In this document: positions 24,176 to 32,842 of the stretch, in pieces
Position numbering within the stretch: position 1 is the first letter of the stretch
Layout: every line of letters starts with the position of its first letter
Source of the DNA: Promethearchaeota archaeon
Lineage (GTDB): Archaea > Asgardarchaeota > Lokiarchaeia > Sigyniarchaeales > Promethearchaeaceae
Direction of reading: 5' to 3'
NCBI GenBank assembly: GCA_018238965.1
Contig: JABCSI010000006.1
Span: 1-38,745 of the forward strand
DNA: 38,745 bases
Notes under the pieces: generated by a model
Told to the model about the DNA's origin: nothing
Database searches by the model: none
The model's input: only the letters and a program-made list of their open reading frames with translations
Position numbers and translations under genes: made by a program

Positions 24176-25951
24176 TTGGTGGATTTCATAGATTTTTCTT
24201 TTTATAGACATTTGGTCGATATTAGAGAACTTTTTAAGATCGATTTACTGATCATTTTATATACAATGGAACAGAAGGGGATTGACGATCGAGGTATCGG
24301 AGATTTTGATCAGTTTGTGGTAATTCTTTCTGATTTTCTTCGTCGTCGTGGAATTCGGCGGAAATTGATGTATTCTCGAGAAAAATTTCGGGAAGTCGGA
24401 AGCATCCGAATTCTCGACCAAAATGCCAAAAATGCCGTTTGTGAAGTAAATATCCATTATATGACCTCGCAAAAAATCCCCGAAGTCCGAGTATTTTCCC
24501 TTGTAATCTATTTTCAAACCGAAAAGCATAATCAGATGGAGTTGGATACAGCCCAACTGAAAGAAATCAAGAAACTTAATATCTACCCGCTTGGTAAACA
24601 ACTTTTAGAACCTTCCGCCAAAAAAATCGGTTTTCCCTTTATTCTCTTAGAAAATATCCCAAAAGAAAATATGATGCGCAATCTTCGGATCACCCTCGGG
24701 CTGCGGAATTCCCTTGCGGTTGGAAAACGTCTCGAACGATATCTGCAAAAACATGCACTAACCCAACGATTCCAAAAACGGGGACAATTATTAGTTCAAC
24801 CAGAGGAAAAGTATAATCGGGTTATTGAAACATATGAATTGGCTTTGGGTTTGAATAACGCGGTCTATACTCTGAAAATCCAGTATTGGAATTCCGATAA
24901 TGAGGCTCTTACCAAGGATTTAATCCTTAGGGTTTATCCCCGTAATGAAAACTTGATTAAAGCACAAAATGAAGCCCGTAACCTACAGGAAATTCAAGAT
25001 TTAGATATTCCCAAAGCCAAATTTTATCTCTATGAAGAGGACACCTCCCACATCGGCTACAGATTTTTAATTCTCGAGAAGCTCAAGGGGAAACCCGTTT
25101 TAGAAACCATTCACACATTTAGCTTGGAGCAAACTCGGCAATTTTTGGCGGATTTGGCCCGAATTCTGGGGAAATTGCATAATATTCGCACAAAAAAATT
25201 CCAATCCTACTATTTGGATCCAAAATCAACGCGCAAAATGTCCTACTCGACATATATTTACAGTGAAGTTTCTCAGGTATTGAAATCTTTTCGTGAAATG
25301 AAGTTGGATGAAGAATATAAGGCAGATACTAAATTTCTCTATAAATGGTTCAAGGGGCATAAACCTTTGCTCGCTCTTTCCGGTTATTCCTTTACCCACG
25401 GAGATATGCGTCCCAGCAATATTATTGTGAATGGACACAAAATCTCGGGTTTAATTGATTGGGAAATGAGCTGTTACTCGGATCCGGCTCAAGATTTGGG
25501 TTGGACGCTATTCTTTTTCAAGCTTTATAGGAATTTGGAAAAAGAACGTGGATATTTCTTTGAACAATATTGGAAATTCTGCGAGAAATATGACTTTGAG
25601 GCCCGTGTTTTCTTTTATGAATTCGTAGCTGCAATAAAATTGTTTATTTATGCGCGGGCTAATAAACGGGATAATCCCGAAAAATACCAATCGAATGTGA
25701 ATTTTTTCTCCCGAGTGGAGAAAACTTTTCCCCAATACTTGGAAACTGTGACCTATAAAATCAATGAGGGTGGTCAAGATTTTCCAGATATGATCTTCGA
25801 TGAAGATACCCAAAAAGAAATGGAATTCAAGATTAAAACTTTGCTAACCGATACTTTTGCCAAGGATCTTGATATTTTTAACAATGAAATCAAAGAAAAA
25901 ATCGATACCATTGCTCGGGATATTGTAGATATGATTAATGATTATGTTTGA
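24176..25951 (+). CDS. APH-type phosphotransferase-family protein
   Basis: A 591-residue protein whose middle (about residues 215-500) has the aminoglycoside phosphotransferase/choline-kinase fold. The catalytic loop HGDMRPSN is at residues 408-415 and the metal-binding segment LIDWEMSCYSDPAQDLGW has its Asp at 428. The first 190 residues are an additional domain I do not recognise; it may be a diverged N-lobe-like or targeting part. The last 60 residues are helical and charged. The substrate cannot be read; small molecules or proteins are possible. Starts TTG 24176, GTG 24179 and ATG 24266 are all possible. It follows the TPR gene by 10 bases and overlaps the region before the next small gene. 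Confidence 0.72.
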   Translation: MVDFIDFSFYRHLVDIRELFKIDLLIILYTMEQKGIDDRGIGDFDQFVVILSDFLRRRGIRRKLMYSREKFREVGSIRILDQNAKNAVCEVNIHYMTSQKIPEVRVFSLVIYFQTEKHNQMELDTAQLKEIKKLNIYPLGKQLLEPSAKKIGFPFILLENIPKENMMRNLRITLGLRNSLAVGKRLERYLQKHALTQRFQKRGQLLVQPEEKYNRVIETYELALGLNNAVYTLKIQYWNSDNEALTKDLILRVYPRNENLIKAQNEARNLQEIQDLDIPKAKFYLYEEDTSHIGYRFLILEKLKGKPVLETIHTFSLEQTRQFLADLARILGKLHNIRTKKFQSYYLDPKSTRKMSYSTYIYSEVSQVLKSFREMKLDEEYKADTKFLYKWFKGHKPLLALSGYSFTHGDMRPSNIIVNGHKISGLIDWEMSCYSDPAQDLGWTLFFFKLYRNLEKERGYFFEQYWKFCEKYDFEARVFFYEFVAAIKLFIYARANKRDNPEKYQSNVNFFSRVEKTFPQYLETVTYKINEGGQDFPDMIFDEDTQKEMEFKIKTLLTDTFAKDLDIFNNEIKEKIDTIARDIVDMINDYV

Positions 25952-26013
25952 GAAATTTTCTTATCCAAAACTTTTCCAAATCCGAAACTTTTCCAAATAA
26001 AAACGTGACAAAA

Positions 26014-26433
26014 ATGACAGAATTACCCAAATTTCAAGAATTTAGTTTTGTGGAGTTGAAAGATATGGTTAGAGCCATTGCTCGCACTAAACATAAGAGT
26101 CGTGAAGGGCAATGGAAGAATGGCTATGGCCTTCAATCAATTGATCATTTAGAGACCCATGTCGATGATATTTTGAAAGAGATGGCGCGGCGAATAAGAG
26201 AAGCATTTTCCATTGGTCGAATTCATTACAATTTTCGGCATAATAAATCAAATCTGCCCCCTGAAATTTACAATCTAAATAATATCAACGATACTCAATT
26301 AAACGGGATGCTTTATAAGAATGCAGAGCTCGTGGGGGCTGACCTAAACGCCGAGGGCGAGGAAGAGATTTTTATTTGTTTCAATGACAAAAAATATAGA
26401 ATGAAAAAAGACGGTTCAATTCAAGTAGAATAG
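26014..26433 (+). CDS. Hypothetical small protein
   Basis: I do not recognise this protein. From ATG 26014 it has 139 residues; GTG 26005 adds three. The frame is open back to the kinase stop, but that stretch is a tandem 16-base repeat (AAACTTTTCCAAATCC-like) and unlikely to be coding. The body has a helical part (residues 10-70, with VELKDMVRAIARTKHKSREGQW and a long basic/acidic helix IDHLETHVDDILKEMARRIREAF) and a C-terminal strand pair (EEEIFICFNDKKYRMKKDGSIQVE). No membrane segment or catalytic motif is seen. It sits 62 bases after the APH-like gene on the same strand, so the three genes from 23251 may be one operon. Confidence 0.62.
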   Translation: MTELPKFQEFSFVELKDMVRAIARTKHKSREGQWKNGYGLQSIDHLETHVDDILKEMARRIREAFSIGRIHYNFRHNKSNLPPEIYNLNNINDTQLNGMLYKNAELVGADLNAEGEEEIFICFNDKKYRMKKDGSIQVE

Positions 26434-26445
26434 AAACGAGCATAT

Positions 26446-27252
26446 TTACTTTTTCATCTGCCCCAGCGCCGCTTCAATAATCGGCATGAAGGTTTCTGAG
26501 GATAAGGATGCGCCCCCGATCAATCCACCATTGATCTCCGGTAATGCAAGAAGATCAACACAATTACCCGCTTTCATACTGCCCCCGTATTGAATGGGTA
26601 TCTGGGATCCGGCTGTTTCTCCGAATGTGGAAACCAACCATGCGCGAATAAAGTTGTGGGCATCGCTTGCCTGTTCTGGTGTGGCGGTTTTGATTTCAAC
26701 GTTCGGATTTAAGAATGGATTGTTTATTGCCCACACCGGTTCATAGGCGATAATTATGTTGGATAATTGTTCTGGTTCAACGTCGGCCAAGGATTCTGCC
26801 AATTGTTGCCGATTTACCGCTTCCATTTGACCATCCTTCCGTTCTTGGGCGGTTTCACCAATACATAACACAGGTTTTAGATTTTTTTCTAATGCTTTTT
26901 TTACTTTTTGGTTGATCTGTGCGTTAGTTTCGCCGAAAATTCTTCTTCGCTCACTGTGTCCCAAGAGAACATATTCACATCCAACATCCTTCAAAGAGTC
27001 CGGAGAGATTTCTCCCGTAAAGGCGCCCTTATCGCGGAAATACATGTTTTGCCCGGCTAATTTCAATTTCGTACCCTTTATTGCCTGTGCCACTGCATAC
27101 AGAGCAGTATAAGAAGGAGCAATAAATACTTCGGTGGTACCCAAATCAAGCTTCTCGAGAGCTTCGGCAATTGCGGTAGCAATCGATACAGCTTCTTCAA
27201 CTCGTAAAATTTGTAACTTCCAGTTTCCGCCTATTACATATTTCGGTGTCAT
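26446..27252 (-). CDS. tpiA: Triosephosphate isomerase, bacterial type with altered lid loop
   Basis: Interconverts dihydroxyacetone phosphate and glyceraldehyde 3-phosphate. The 268-residue length and motifs fit the bacterial/eukaryotic type, not the shorter archaeal form. Catalytic residues are present: K12 (GNWK), H99 (LLGHSERR) and E171 (AYEPVWAI), and the phosphate loop YGGSMKAGN is intact. The mobile lid is unusual: after PVWAI the canonical GTGKTATPEQ is replaced by NNPFLNPNVEIKTATPEQ, about five residues longer and without the GTG phosphate-gripping tip. The gene is 138 bases downstream of the ECF gene on the same strand, with its own TATA-like box and a 16-bp near-palindrome. Transfer from bacteria is likely. 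Confidence 0.88.
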   Translation of the reverse strand: MTPKYVIGGNWKLQILRVEEAVSIATAIAEALEKLDLGTTEVFIAPSYTALYAVAQAIKGTKLKLAGQNMYFRDKGAFTGEISPDSLKDVGCEYVLLGHSERRRIFGETNAQINQKVKKALEKNLKPVLCIGETAQERKDGQMEAVNRQQLAESLADVEPEQLSNIIIAYEPVWAINNPFLNPNVEIKTATPEQASDAHNFIRAWLVSTFGETAGSQIPIQYGGSMKAGNCVDLLALPEINGGLIGGASLSSETFMPIIEAALGQMKK

Positions 27253-27277
27253 AGGAATCAGTAATTATCCGAAAAAT

Positions 27278-27293
27278 TTAACCCTTGAGTTAA
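27278..27293. promoter_or_regulatory. Near-palindrome at the isomerase promoter
   Basis: TTAACCCTTGAGTTAA is a 16-bp imperfect palindrome at 26-41 bases before the isomerase ATG, touching the TTAAATTTTT TATA-like box (minus strand). Position and shape fit an operator. Confidence 0.35.
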
Positions 27294-27390
27294 AAGAAAA
27301 TTAGAGGAAAAATTTATGAAAAGTTAAGGAAAAAAAGGAGAGATACAATAAGTAATAATAGACAATACAACGCATCTGCAATGTCTGATT

Positions 27391-28011
27391 TTATTTCTTA
27401 TTTGGGACGTTAAGCATAGATGTTATTTGGGTCATTTGGGGCACCTGCTCGATAGCAACTGTTACTGGAATCGCTAAAGCCATACCAAGAAGAGCTTGTA
27501 AAAGATTAAATGGTAATTCACCAACGGCACCACCATATCCTAACATAAAATATTGGGCAAAAAAATAACCACCAATCATTATCGGGGCACCACAAACAAT
27601 TGCTAAAATTTTGTAGACTAATTTTCCACCAAATTGTTTGGAACTGGCGAATTTGTGATAAATCCAACCAACAACAAATCCTTGTAGTCCCTTGACAACA
27701 AGTGTAATTGGAGCATAAACCGAATATCCTAGAATGATATCGGCCAAGGCGGCACCAAAACCCCCTGCAAAACCGCCAATGTAGGATCCAAAAAGGATTG
27801 CGGTGATATATATGATTCCATCCCCCAGATTGAAATAGCCCTGCGTAGCTGGAATATATATGGATAGCAAAATGGTAGCAACTGTTTCTAAAGCAGTCAT
27901 TATACCGAGAATTGCAATCTTGAGTGCATAATTGGGGTTTTCCGCTTCGGGGATTGTTCGTTCGGTGACATCCGGGGTAAATTGAGACTTGGTTTCGATT
28001 TGATTATTCAT
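27391..28011 (-). CDS. ECF transporter S component (substrate-binding membrane subunit)
   Basis: A 206-residue membrane protein with five or six hydrophobic segments. The strings GYFNLGDGIIYITAILFGSYIGGFAGGFGAALAD and ITLVVKGLQGFVVGWIYHK are typical of S components of energy-coupling factor transporters, which import vitamins, metals or precursors with a shared ATPase/T module. The cut is limited to describing the family; the vitamin cannot be told from sequence, and the ATPase and T subunits are not in the window. The first 25 residues are a soluble, acidic lead-in (MNNQIETKSQFTPDVTERT). The ATG at 28011 is preceded by two inverted repeats, so it may be regulated by substrate. Confidence 0.78.
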   Translation of the reverse strand: MNNQIETKSQFTPDVTERTIPEAENPNYALKIAILGIMTALETVATILLSIYIPATQGYFNLGDGIIYITAILFGSYIGGFAGGFGAALADIILGYSVYAPITLVVKGLQGFVVGWIYHKFASSKQFGGKLVYKILAIVCGAPIMIGGYFFAQYFMLGYGGAVGELPFNLLQALLGMALAIPVTVAIEQVPQMTQITSMLNVPNKK

Positions 28012-28027
28012 TGTAACACTCCGATTA

Positions 28028-28045
28028 CTCGATAATTATATCGAG
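28028..28045. promoter_or_regulatory. Inverted repeat upstream of the ECF gene
   Basis: CTCGATA-ATTA-TATCGAG is a perfect 7-bp inverted repeat, 17 bases upstream of the ECF start. A second one follows 13 bases further out. They may be operator half-sites. Confidence 0.4.
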
Positions 28046-28058
28046 AAACTGAATAAAT

Positions 28059-28074
28059 TATAGTTTCAACTATA
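28059..28074. promoter_or_regulatory. Second inverted repeat upstream of the ECF gene
   Basis: TATAGTT-TC-AACTATA is a perfect 7-bp inverted repeat with a 2-base centre, about 50 bases before the ECF start, with TATA-like content. It could be part of the promoter or an operator. Confidence 0.35.
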
Positions 28075-28133
28075 TTAAAGTTTCATGTTGTATAGTCATC
28101 GGTAAAATGCAAAAAGAAACCCCGTCATTAGTT

Positions 28134-29558
28134 TTAAAGGTCGATTATTTCTCTCATCTTGACATAAATTTCCATACCTCTTCCAGTTAACGAAAAAAAT
28201 GCCCGTTTTCCTTTTTGATTATCGTTTCGGATTAGTTTATCTTCCTCTAAATTTTTTAAATGTTGATAGATCGATTGAATTGTGTTTTTTTTTCCTGTGG
28301 ACTGCCATATTCCATATCCATGGTGCGCTTTGCCTTCAGCAATTATTCTTAATATCTCAAATTTGGCTGTTGCGGGCGACAGACCCCACACCACCTTTTT
28401 CTTTTCGCGCAATTGGGTAGCAAAAACATTCATTGAATTAAGCCCTGAGCCGGTAAGAATCGCCATACTCTTTTCCATATTAAGGGGTATTTCTTCGTGC
28501 AATATCTGTGAAGCAACAATAACCGATGCCGAGGCGGGTTCAATGAGTAAACCTTCATATTTTGCTACGGCAAGAGCTTCTTTTACCATTCGTTCGCCTG
28601 TGATATTCATTTCCTTGCCTCCAGTTTCTTTCACGACTTCTTTTATCATATCTGACCAGCGTGGATCCCTTTGAATATCTAAAGATTCTGCCAAATGCGA
28701 ATCATCGGTCTTCTTCAAAGCTACTCCAAATAGATGGGGTATTGTTTCTATCCAACCGGATTTCTTAGCATCTTGCAGTCCCCGATAAATTGAATAGAGC
28801 AATGATCCCGATCCCCTGGGAATGATTATGTTTTCAATCTCAGGATATTCCAAGGCAATTTCTAAGCCGATTGTTTTTTGTCCTTCAATTGTCAGTAAAT
28901 TTTTTTCGGGTGTAGGCGTGTAAAAATTTGAATACAACGATTTAGCCTGTAATTCCTGAATATAATTCTGCGATTCAGCCAAAGTTTTTTCTAAATTATC
29001 TCCTTTGATGATAACCTCTGATCCGTACAATTTCATTTGTTCAATTCTCGATAATTCAATATTTTGTGGAACAATGCTAGTCGATTTTATTCCCGCGGAT
29101 GCTGCATAGGCTGCAATACTTATGCTAAAGGATCCGGTCGACACGCTTATTATATTCGTCTTTTTTCGGGCGAGGGCTTCGGATAAAATAAGAGCCGCAG
29201 CACGGTCTCGAAAACTCCCAGTGGGATTTCTAAATTCCAATTTCAACTTTAATCCAGTTAGAGCAGGTATGCTCTTAACGGAAACCACTGGTGTGAGACC
29301 TTCTTGCAGTGAAATATGGTGTGAAAATGATGGAAAGAAATCTGAAAAATCCCAAAGGGTAGATGGATTCATTTTTGAGCGCATCCTCCCTTGAATTGCT
29401 TGGATTGTATTGATTCCATTACATTTTTCACACCATAATTCGGGAAGGTCATGGGAAGTATTACATTGCGAACATACAGGGGGATTTTTCCACCGAACAG
29501 AATATTTCACTTTTTTTTTTGAGCCTCGGGGGTAATTCGATACAATTATTATATACAT
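28134..29558 (-). CDS. Threonine synthase-like protein lacking the PLP lysine, with C-terminal winged helix
   Basis: A 474-residue fold-type II PLP-enzyme homologue. A zinc-ribbon with C29, C32, C43 and C46 precedes the threonine-synthase core (residues about 75-380). The motif that holds the PLP lysine, normally NPTGSFKDR, reads NPTGSFRDR with Arg117. The STGN PLP-contact motif reads STGSF (140-144), and the phosphate loop reads PRGSGSLL. It therefore probably does not bind PLP as an enzyme does. Residues about 385-474 form a PadR-like winged helix (EILRIIAEGKAHHGYGIW ... LEEDKLIRN). It may be a regulator that senses an amino acid or phospho-compound. ATG 29558 overlaps a TATA-like string; GTG 29510 is an alternative start. 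Confidence 0.78.
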   Translation of the reverse strand: MYIIIVSNYPRGSKKKVKYSVRWKNPPVCSQCNTSHDLPELWCEKCNGINTIQAIQGRMRSKMNPSTLWDFSDFFPSFSHHISLQEGLTPVVSVKSIPALTGLKLKLEFRNPTGSFRDRAAALILSEALARKKTNIISVSTGSFSISIAAYAASAGIKSTSIVPQNIELSRIEQMKLYGSEVIIKGDNLEKTLAESQNYIQELQAKSLYSNFYTPTPEKNLLTIEGQKTIGLEIALEYPEIENIIIPRGSGSLLYSIYRGLQDAKKSGWIETIPHLFGVALKKTDDSHLAESLDIQRDPRWSDMIKEVVKETGGKEMNITGERMVKEALAVAKYEGLLIEPASASVIVASQILHEEIPLNMEKSMAILTGSGLNSMNVFATQLREKKKVVWGLSPATAKFEILRIIAEGKAHHGYGIWQSTGKKNTIQSIYQHLKNLEEDKLIRNDNQKGKRAFFSLTGRGMEIYVKMREIIDL

Positions 29559-29644
29559 AACCCACAGAAATTATATTACTTCTTTTATTATTTCACCTTG
29601 AGTTATTGTATCTAACCATCACCCGAAGATAGGAACCAAACCAC

Positions 29645-30175
29645 ATGACTGAAGAAATTCTAGAGACCTCGGAACATACACGGAAAGAATTAATTAGCGA
29701 CAAGATGGGTTTTAATCAAATGCGTAACGGGATTTATTGGTTACAGCGCATTATGAAACGATTTAATTTAACCGATGAAGAAACTTACAGAAGAATGAAA
29801 GAAATGGGTACAAATATTGGAGCGACCTATGCGATGAATTACGTTCCAATCGCCAAAGATTTTTCAGAACTTCTCAAAGAACTTTATAAAATCACGCTAA
29901 ACAGCAAAGTTACGGTCACCCAGAAAGAAAATCGATATTACGTTGAAGATAAGAAATGTGCTTTGTGTAAATATAAGTACGATGATGTCTTTGTTCCGGG
30001 GTGCAATATTTCCGTTTCCATGATTAATGAGATGCTGGTGCGGGAAGGCTATGAAATTTCGAGCTACGAAGTGATTGAAAGTCGGGCTTTGGGAAACAAA
30101 TCCTGTATCCACGAATTCAAACTAAAATCCGATCCTGATTCTGGATCCAACCCAGAGGTGGTTTCAAATGGGTAA
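29645..30175 (+). CDS. V4R/TRAPP-like domain protein
   Basis: A 176-residue protein with the pattern of the V4R/Bet3-like fold. Helices at residues 10-85 (NQMRNGIYWLQRIM, YRRMKEMGTNIGATYAM) are followed by strands and a Cys-rich part: CALC (105-108), a further Cys at 120 (VPGCNISVSMINEML) and SCIHEF (153-158). V4R domains bind small ligands or act as dimer modules, and TRAPP subunits of eukaryotic vesicle tethers share the fold. The Cys set could bind a metal. The stop overlaps the next ATG by 8 bases, so translation is coupled. The function is not known. Confidence 0.7.
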   Translation: MTEEILETSEHTRKELISDKMGFNQMRNGIYWLQRIMKRFNLTDEETYRRMKEMGTNIGATYAMNYVPIAKDFSELLKELYKITLNSKVTVTQKENRYYVEDKKCALCKYKYDDVFVPGCNISVSMINEMLVREGYEISSYEVIESRALGNKSCIHEFKLKSDPDSGSNPEVVSNG

Positions 30176-31622
30176 CACTTTCAAATGGATAGCCTTGAAA
30201 GCCGGGACTCTTCTGGGAAGAAAAGTACCTTCCCTATTTTACCAACTTATTTATCGTGAGATCTATCAACAGCTCCTAGATATCACCCAAGATCCAAAGA
30301 TGACGGTCGATCTCAGCTATAAATTAGGATATGTTTCAGCTGAAGAAAGTGCGCAGCGACAAACGCCTGTGTTCCGTATGTTTCCTTCAAAACCCGAAAA
30401 GGTATTGGAGTATATTCCTTTAATGTGGCAAATTTATTTTGGGCAACCTATGCAGGATTACACAACCGAGTGGGATCGGACTGATCCCGATCGTCCTATA
30501 CTAAATTACAAGATAAAAGTTGACCCTATGTCTTTCGATTTTGGACAAGATGCCCAACGGGATCGTTTACCCTTCAAAAAATTGTGGTATAAGGAAAATG
30601 GGTATGGTGCGATGATGGCAGGCTTGCTGACCCAATGTAGTAGTTTTGTGCTTTCCTTAAAGGGGAGAGATGTCCGCATCGTGCTTAAAAATACTAAAAA
30701 TACCCTTCGGGGAGACGACCTTTTTGAATTTCAATGCCAAATTGTACCAGCAGATGAATTCCCTGATTTTGAGCTCATTGAGGGTTTTGATCGTGAACAA
30801 TATTTTGCCCAATTTCAAACTCAAAAGAGTGATTTTGAAACACGGGCCGAGGATCTATGGGCAAAAATTACCAATGTTGTGGATATCGATCAACTTGATG
30901 AAATGCTGGAGAATTCAGCAGGTTTATTCCGGGTTGCATTAAAAAGCATGATCACAAAATTTGCAAAAATGGATCCCTATGATTTGATGGATCATTTTAC
31001 CCACGATGAAGATAAATTTTTACAAGTTTTAGGTTTTGTTGGAGTGCTTATAGTCAACGAGAAAGGGCAATATTTAGATAAATTGTTCGAAAATGATCAA
31101 GTTAGGAGAGTATACGGGCATATTTTTCGATTTATTAAACAAAATGCTACAAATTTCGTTCCCGTCTCTGTCATTCGTGATTTCCAAGAATATTTTGGTG
31201 ATGTTTTGGTTGGAATGGCTCCCGAATCGTTTATTTCCCGATTCCGAGAATTTACTGCCGAAGATATCCTATTAAATATTAATTTGGGTGCAGAAAGAGC
31301 ACTCACAGATCTCGGTATTCCATTTTCCGAGCTTAAAACCAATTTATATGAAGAAATATCGGTTTATGGAAAAACTGAAGACGATCTTTCGAGTGGCATT
31401 CCCTTAGATCAAGTTTTAGCAAAAAGAGAAAAGCTTTACGGAGAATTAAACCACCATATTATGTTGATTTCAATGACAGTTCTCAGTATCCCTGCCCAGA
31501 TTTTGATCATGCTTCTATACAAAGCCATTGCAGGATCTACTGAATTGTTAACCGGCTTATTTAAAACGATTCGGGAGAGTGGACAGAAGATAGTTGATAT
31601 ATTGGATGCCCTAAAGGAATAA
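30168..31622 (+). CDS. Hypothetical protein coupled to the V4R-like protein
   Basis: A 484-residue protein that I do not recognise. It starts at the ATG at 30168, inside the end of the V4R-like gene (8-base overlap). Residues 1-215 mix helices and strands (LIYREIYQQLLDITQDPK, RIVLKNTKNTLRGDDLFEFQCQIVP). Residues 215-430 are mostly helical and acidic (WAKITNVVDIDQLDEMLENSAG ...). A hydrophobic stretch at about residues 437-455 (IMLISMTVLSIPAQILIMLLY) could be a membrane-bound helix. The ending is amphipathic (FKTIRESGQKIVDILDALKE). The strict coupling suggests that it works with the V4R-like protein, perhaps at a membrane. No enzyme motif is seen. Confidence 0.68.
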   Translation: MGNTFKWIALKAGTLLGRKVPSLFYQLIYREIYQQLLDITQDPKMTVDLSYKLGYVSAEESAQRQTPVFRMFPSKPEKVLEYIPLMWQIYFGQPMQDYTTEWDRTDPDRPILNYKIKVDPMSFDFGQDAQRDRLPFKKLWYKENGYGAMMAGLLTQCSSFVLSLKGRDVRIVLKNTKNTLRGDDLFEFQCQIVPADEFPDFELIEGFDREQYFAQFQTQKSDFETRAEDLWAKITNVVDIDQLDEMLENSAGLFRVALKSMITKFAKMDPYDLMDHFTHDEDKFLQVLGFVGVLIVNEKGQYLDKLFENDQVRRVYGHIFRFIKQNATNFVPVSVIRDFQEYFGDVLVGMAPESFISRFREFTAEDILLNINLGAERALTDLGIPFSELKTNLYEEISVYGKTEDDLSSGIPLDQVLAKREKLYGELNHHIMLISMTVLSIPAQILIMLLYKAIAGSTELLTGLFKTIRESGQKIVDILDALKE

Positions 31623-31699
31623 GCAAAAAATATTGTATTAAGTAAATCGTAAAATCGAAAAATCGTAAATTTTTTTTTCCACCGTGCGTTATTTTTATT

Positions 31700-31894
31700 A
31701 TGGCTGAAGAGGATAAATTGGAAGAATTTGAGTTCTATGAAGAAGATATTCTATTAAAGCGACAGTTACCGTATTCTTTGACCGTTGAAAAGGTCGAAGG
31801 AGATTTGATTTACACCCATAATCAATGGGGTAATAATTCTCTGTATAAGCGCTTAGAAGATGGGAGTTACCTGCTTTTAGATAACGAAACCTAG
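31700..31894 (+). CDS. Small acidic hypothetical protein
   Basis: A 64-residue ORF with an ATG start, a T/A-rich region (ATTTTTATT) just upstream, and a balanced composition unlike the noise ORFs nearby. The acidic N-terminus (MAEEDKLEEFEFYEEDILL) is followed by strands (SLTVEKVEGDLIYTH). No family is recognised. It stands between the V4R pair and the membrane-protein gene on the opposite strand. Confidence 0.5.
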   Translation: MAEEDKLEEFEFYEEDILLKRQLPYSLTVEKVEGDLIYTHNQWGNNSLYKRLEDGSYLLLDNET

Positions 31895-31936
31895 AACTAA
31901 TTCTAATAAAAGAATTCACTTAATATGTATACTTTT

Positions 31937-32842
31937 TTAGCTCCTTGCTATTTCGTTCATAATTTGTTCCTTCTGAATAGATGTTAGTGCTTCCTTCCCT
32001 GATTTTTTGTGGATTACATTTTCTATGAAGGATACCATCCAATCCGCCTCTGGAATGCCTTTTTCGTGGATTAATTTGTTTAATGCCTGAAAATTAATGT
32101 TTTTGTAAAGGTAATAACCATATCCGATGCTTACAAACATTGAGATTATTCCAACCGCAAAAAGGATAATAAAAAAATAACTAAAAACCAAGGTAACCGA
32201 TAATCCAGAGGCGGTTAAATTTAATAATTCCTGAATTGCATATCCAGAGTCATTTTCTCCTCCATATGGCTTAGTCAACGTAATTATCATGAAAATCAGA
32301 AATAATAATGGCAGTAGTGTTATTTGGGAATATAGGATTGCTGTGGAAAGTCTAGTTCTCACTTTTATATGCAAATCGGAATCTTTCGCGCCCCTATGAA
32401 TATTAAGTTGCGAATCAGAGTGCGATTTGATATATATAATCATAATACCCACGAATTGTAATAGTATAAGCAAAATCGAATACATATGCTTATAATAATC
32501 AATAATTGAGGCATTTTTCTGAACATCAATGAAAAACACTATCAAGATTAGAAATTGTGCGAAGGAAATAATCATTGACCAACGGGCTTTTGTAATTACA
32601 TTACCCAATGGATTGATGGAAAATCGGGGAGTATGGTAATAGGATTGTGCAAGATGGTCGTGGAAACTATACCAAAAAGTCGCAAAGAAAAACGAACTCA
32701 GGGGAAATAATAAAAATATCAGTGATGTTAACCCTCCTCGGATTAAATAAATAAAACACCCCATAACTCCCAAGGAAAAGATGAAAAATTCATTCTGGTT
32801 CCAAAATTGGGTAAGTTTTTCCCTCAGCATATCGAAGTTCAT
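31937..32842 (-). CDS. Multi-pass membrane protein of unknown function
   Basis: A 301-residue integral membrane protein. Hydrophobic segments occur at about residues 18-35, 38-56, 90-108, 120-142, 172-192 and 212-245 (the last may be two), giving six or seven helices. The N-terminus and the C-terminus (residues 250-301, with LIHEKGIPEADWMVSFIENVIHKKSGKEA) are soluble. The C-terminal part is charged and may act in the cytoplasm. No transporter motif is seen. The ATG at 32842 is preceded by TATATATG-like sequence. It diverges from the helicase gene, with 138 bp between the starts. Confidence 0.65.
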   Translation of the reverse strand: MNFDMLREKLTQFWNQNEFFIFSLGVMGCFIYLIRGGLTSLIFLLFPLSSFFFATFWYSFHDHLAQSYYHTPRFSINPLGNVITKARWSMIISFAQFLILIVFFIDVQKNASIIDYYKHMYSILLILLQFVGIMIIYIKSHSDSQLNIHRGAKDSDLHIKVRTRLSTAILYSQITLLPLLFLIFMIITLTKPYGGENDSGYAIQELLNLTASGLSVTLVFSYFFIILFAVGIISMFVSIGYGYYLYKNINFQALNKLIHEKGIPEADWMVSFIENVIHKKSGKEALTSIQKEQIMNEIARS

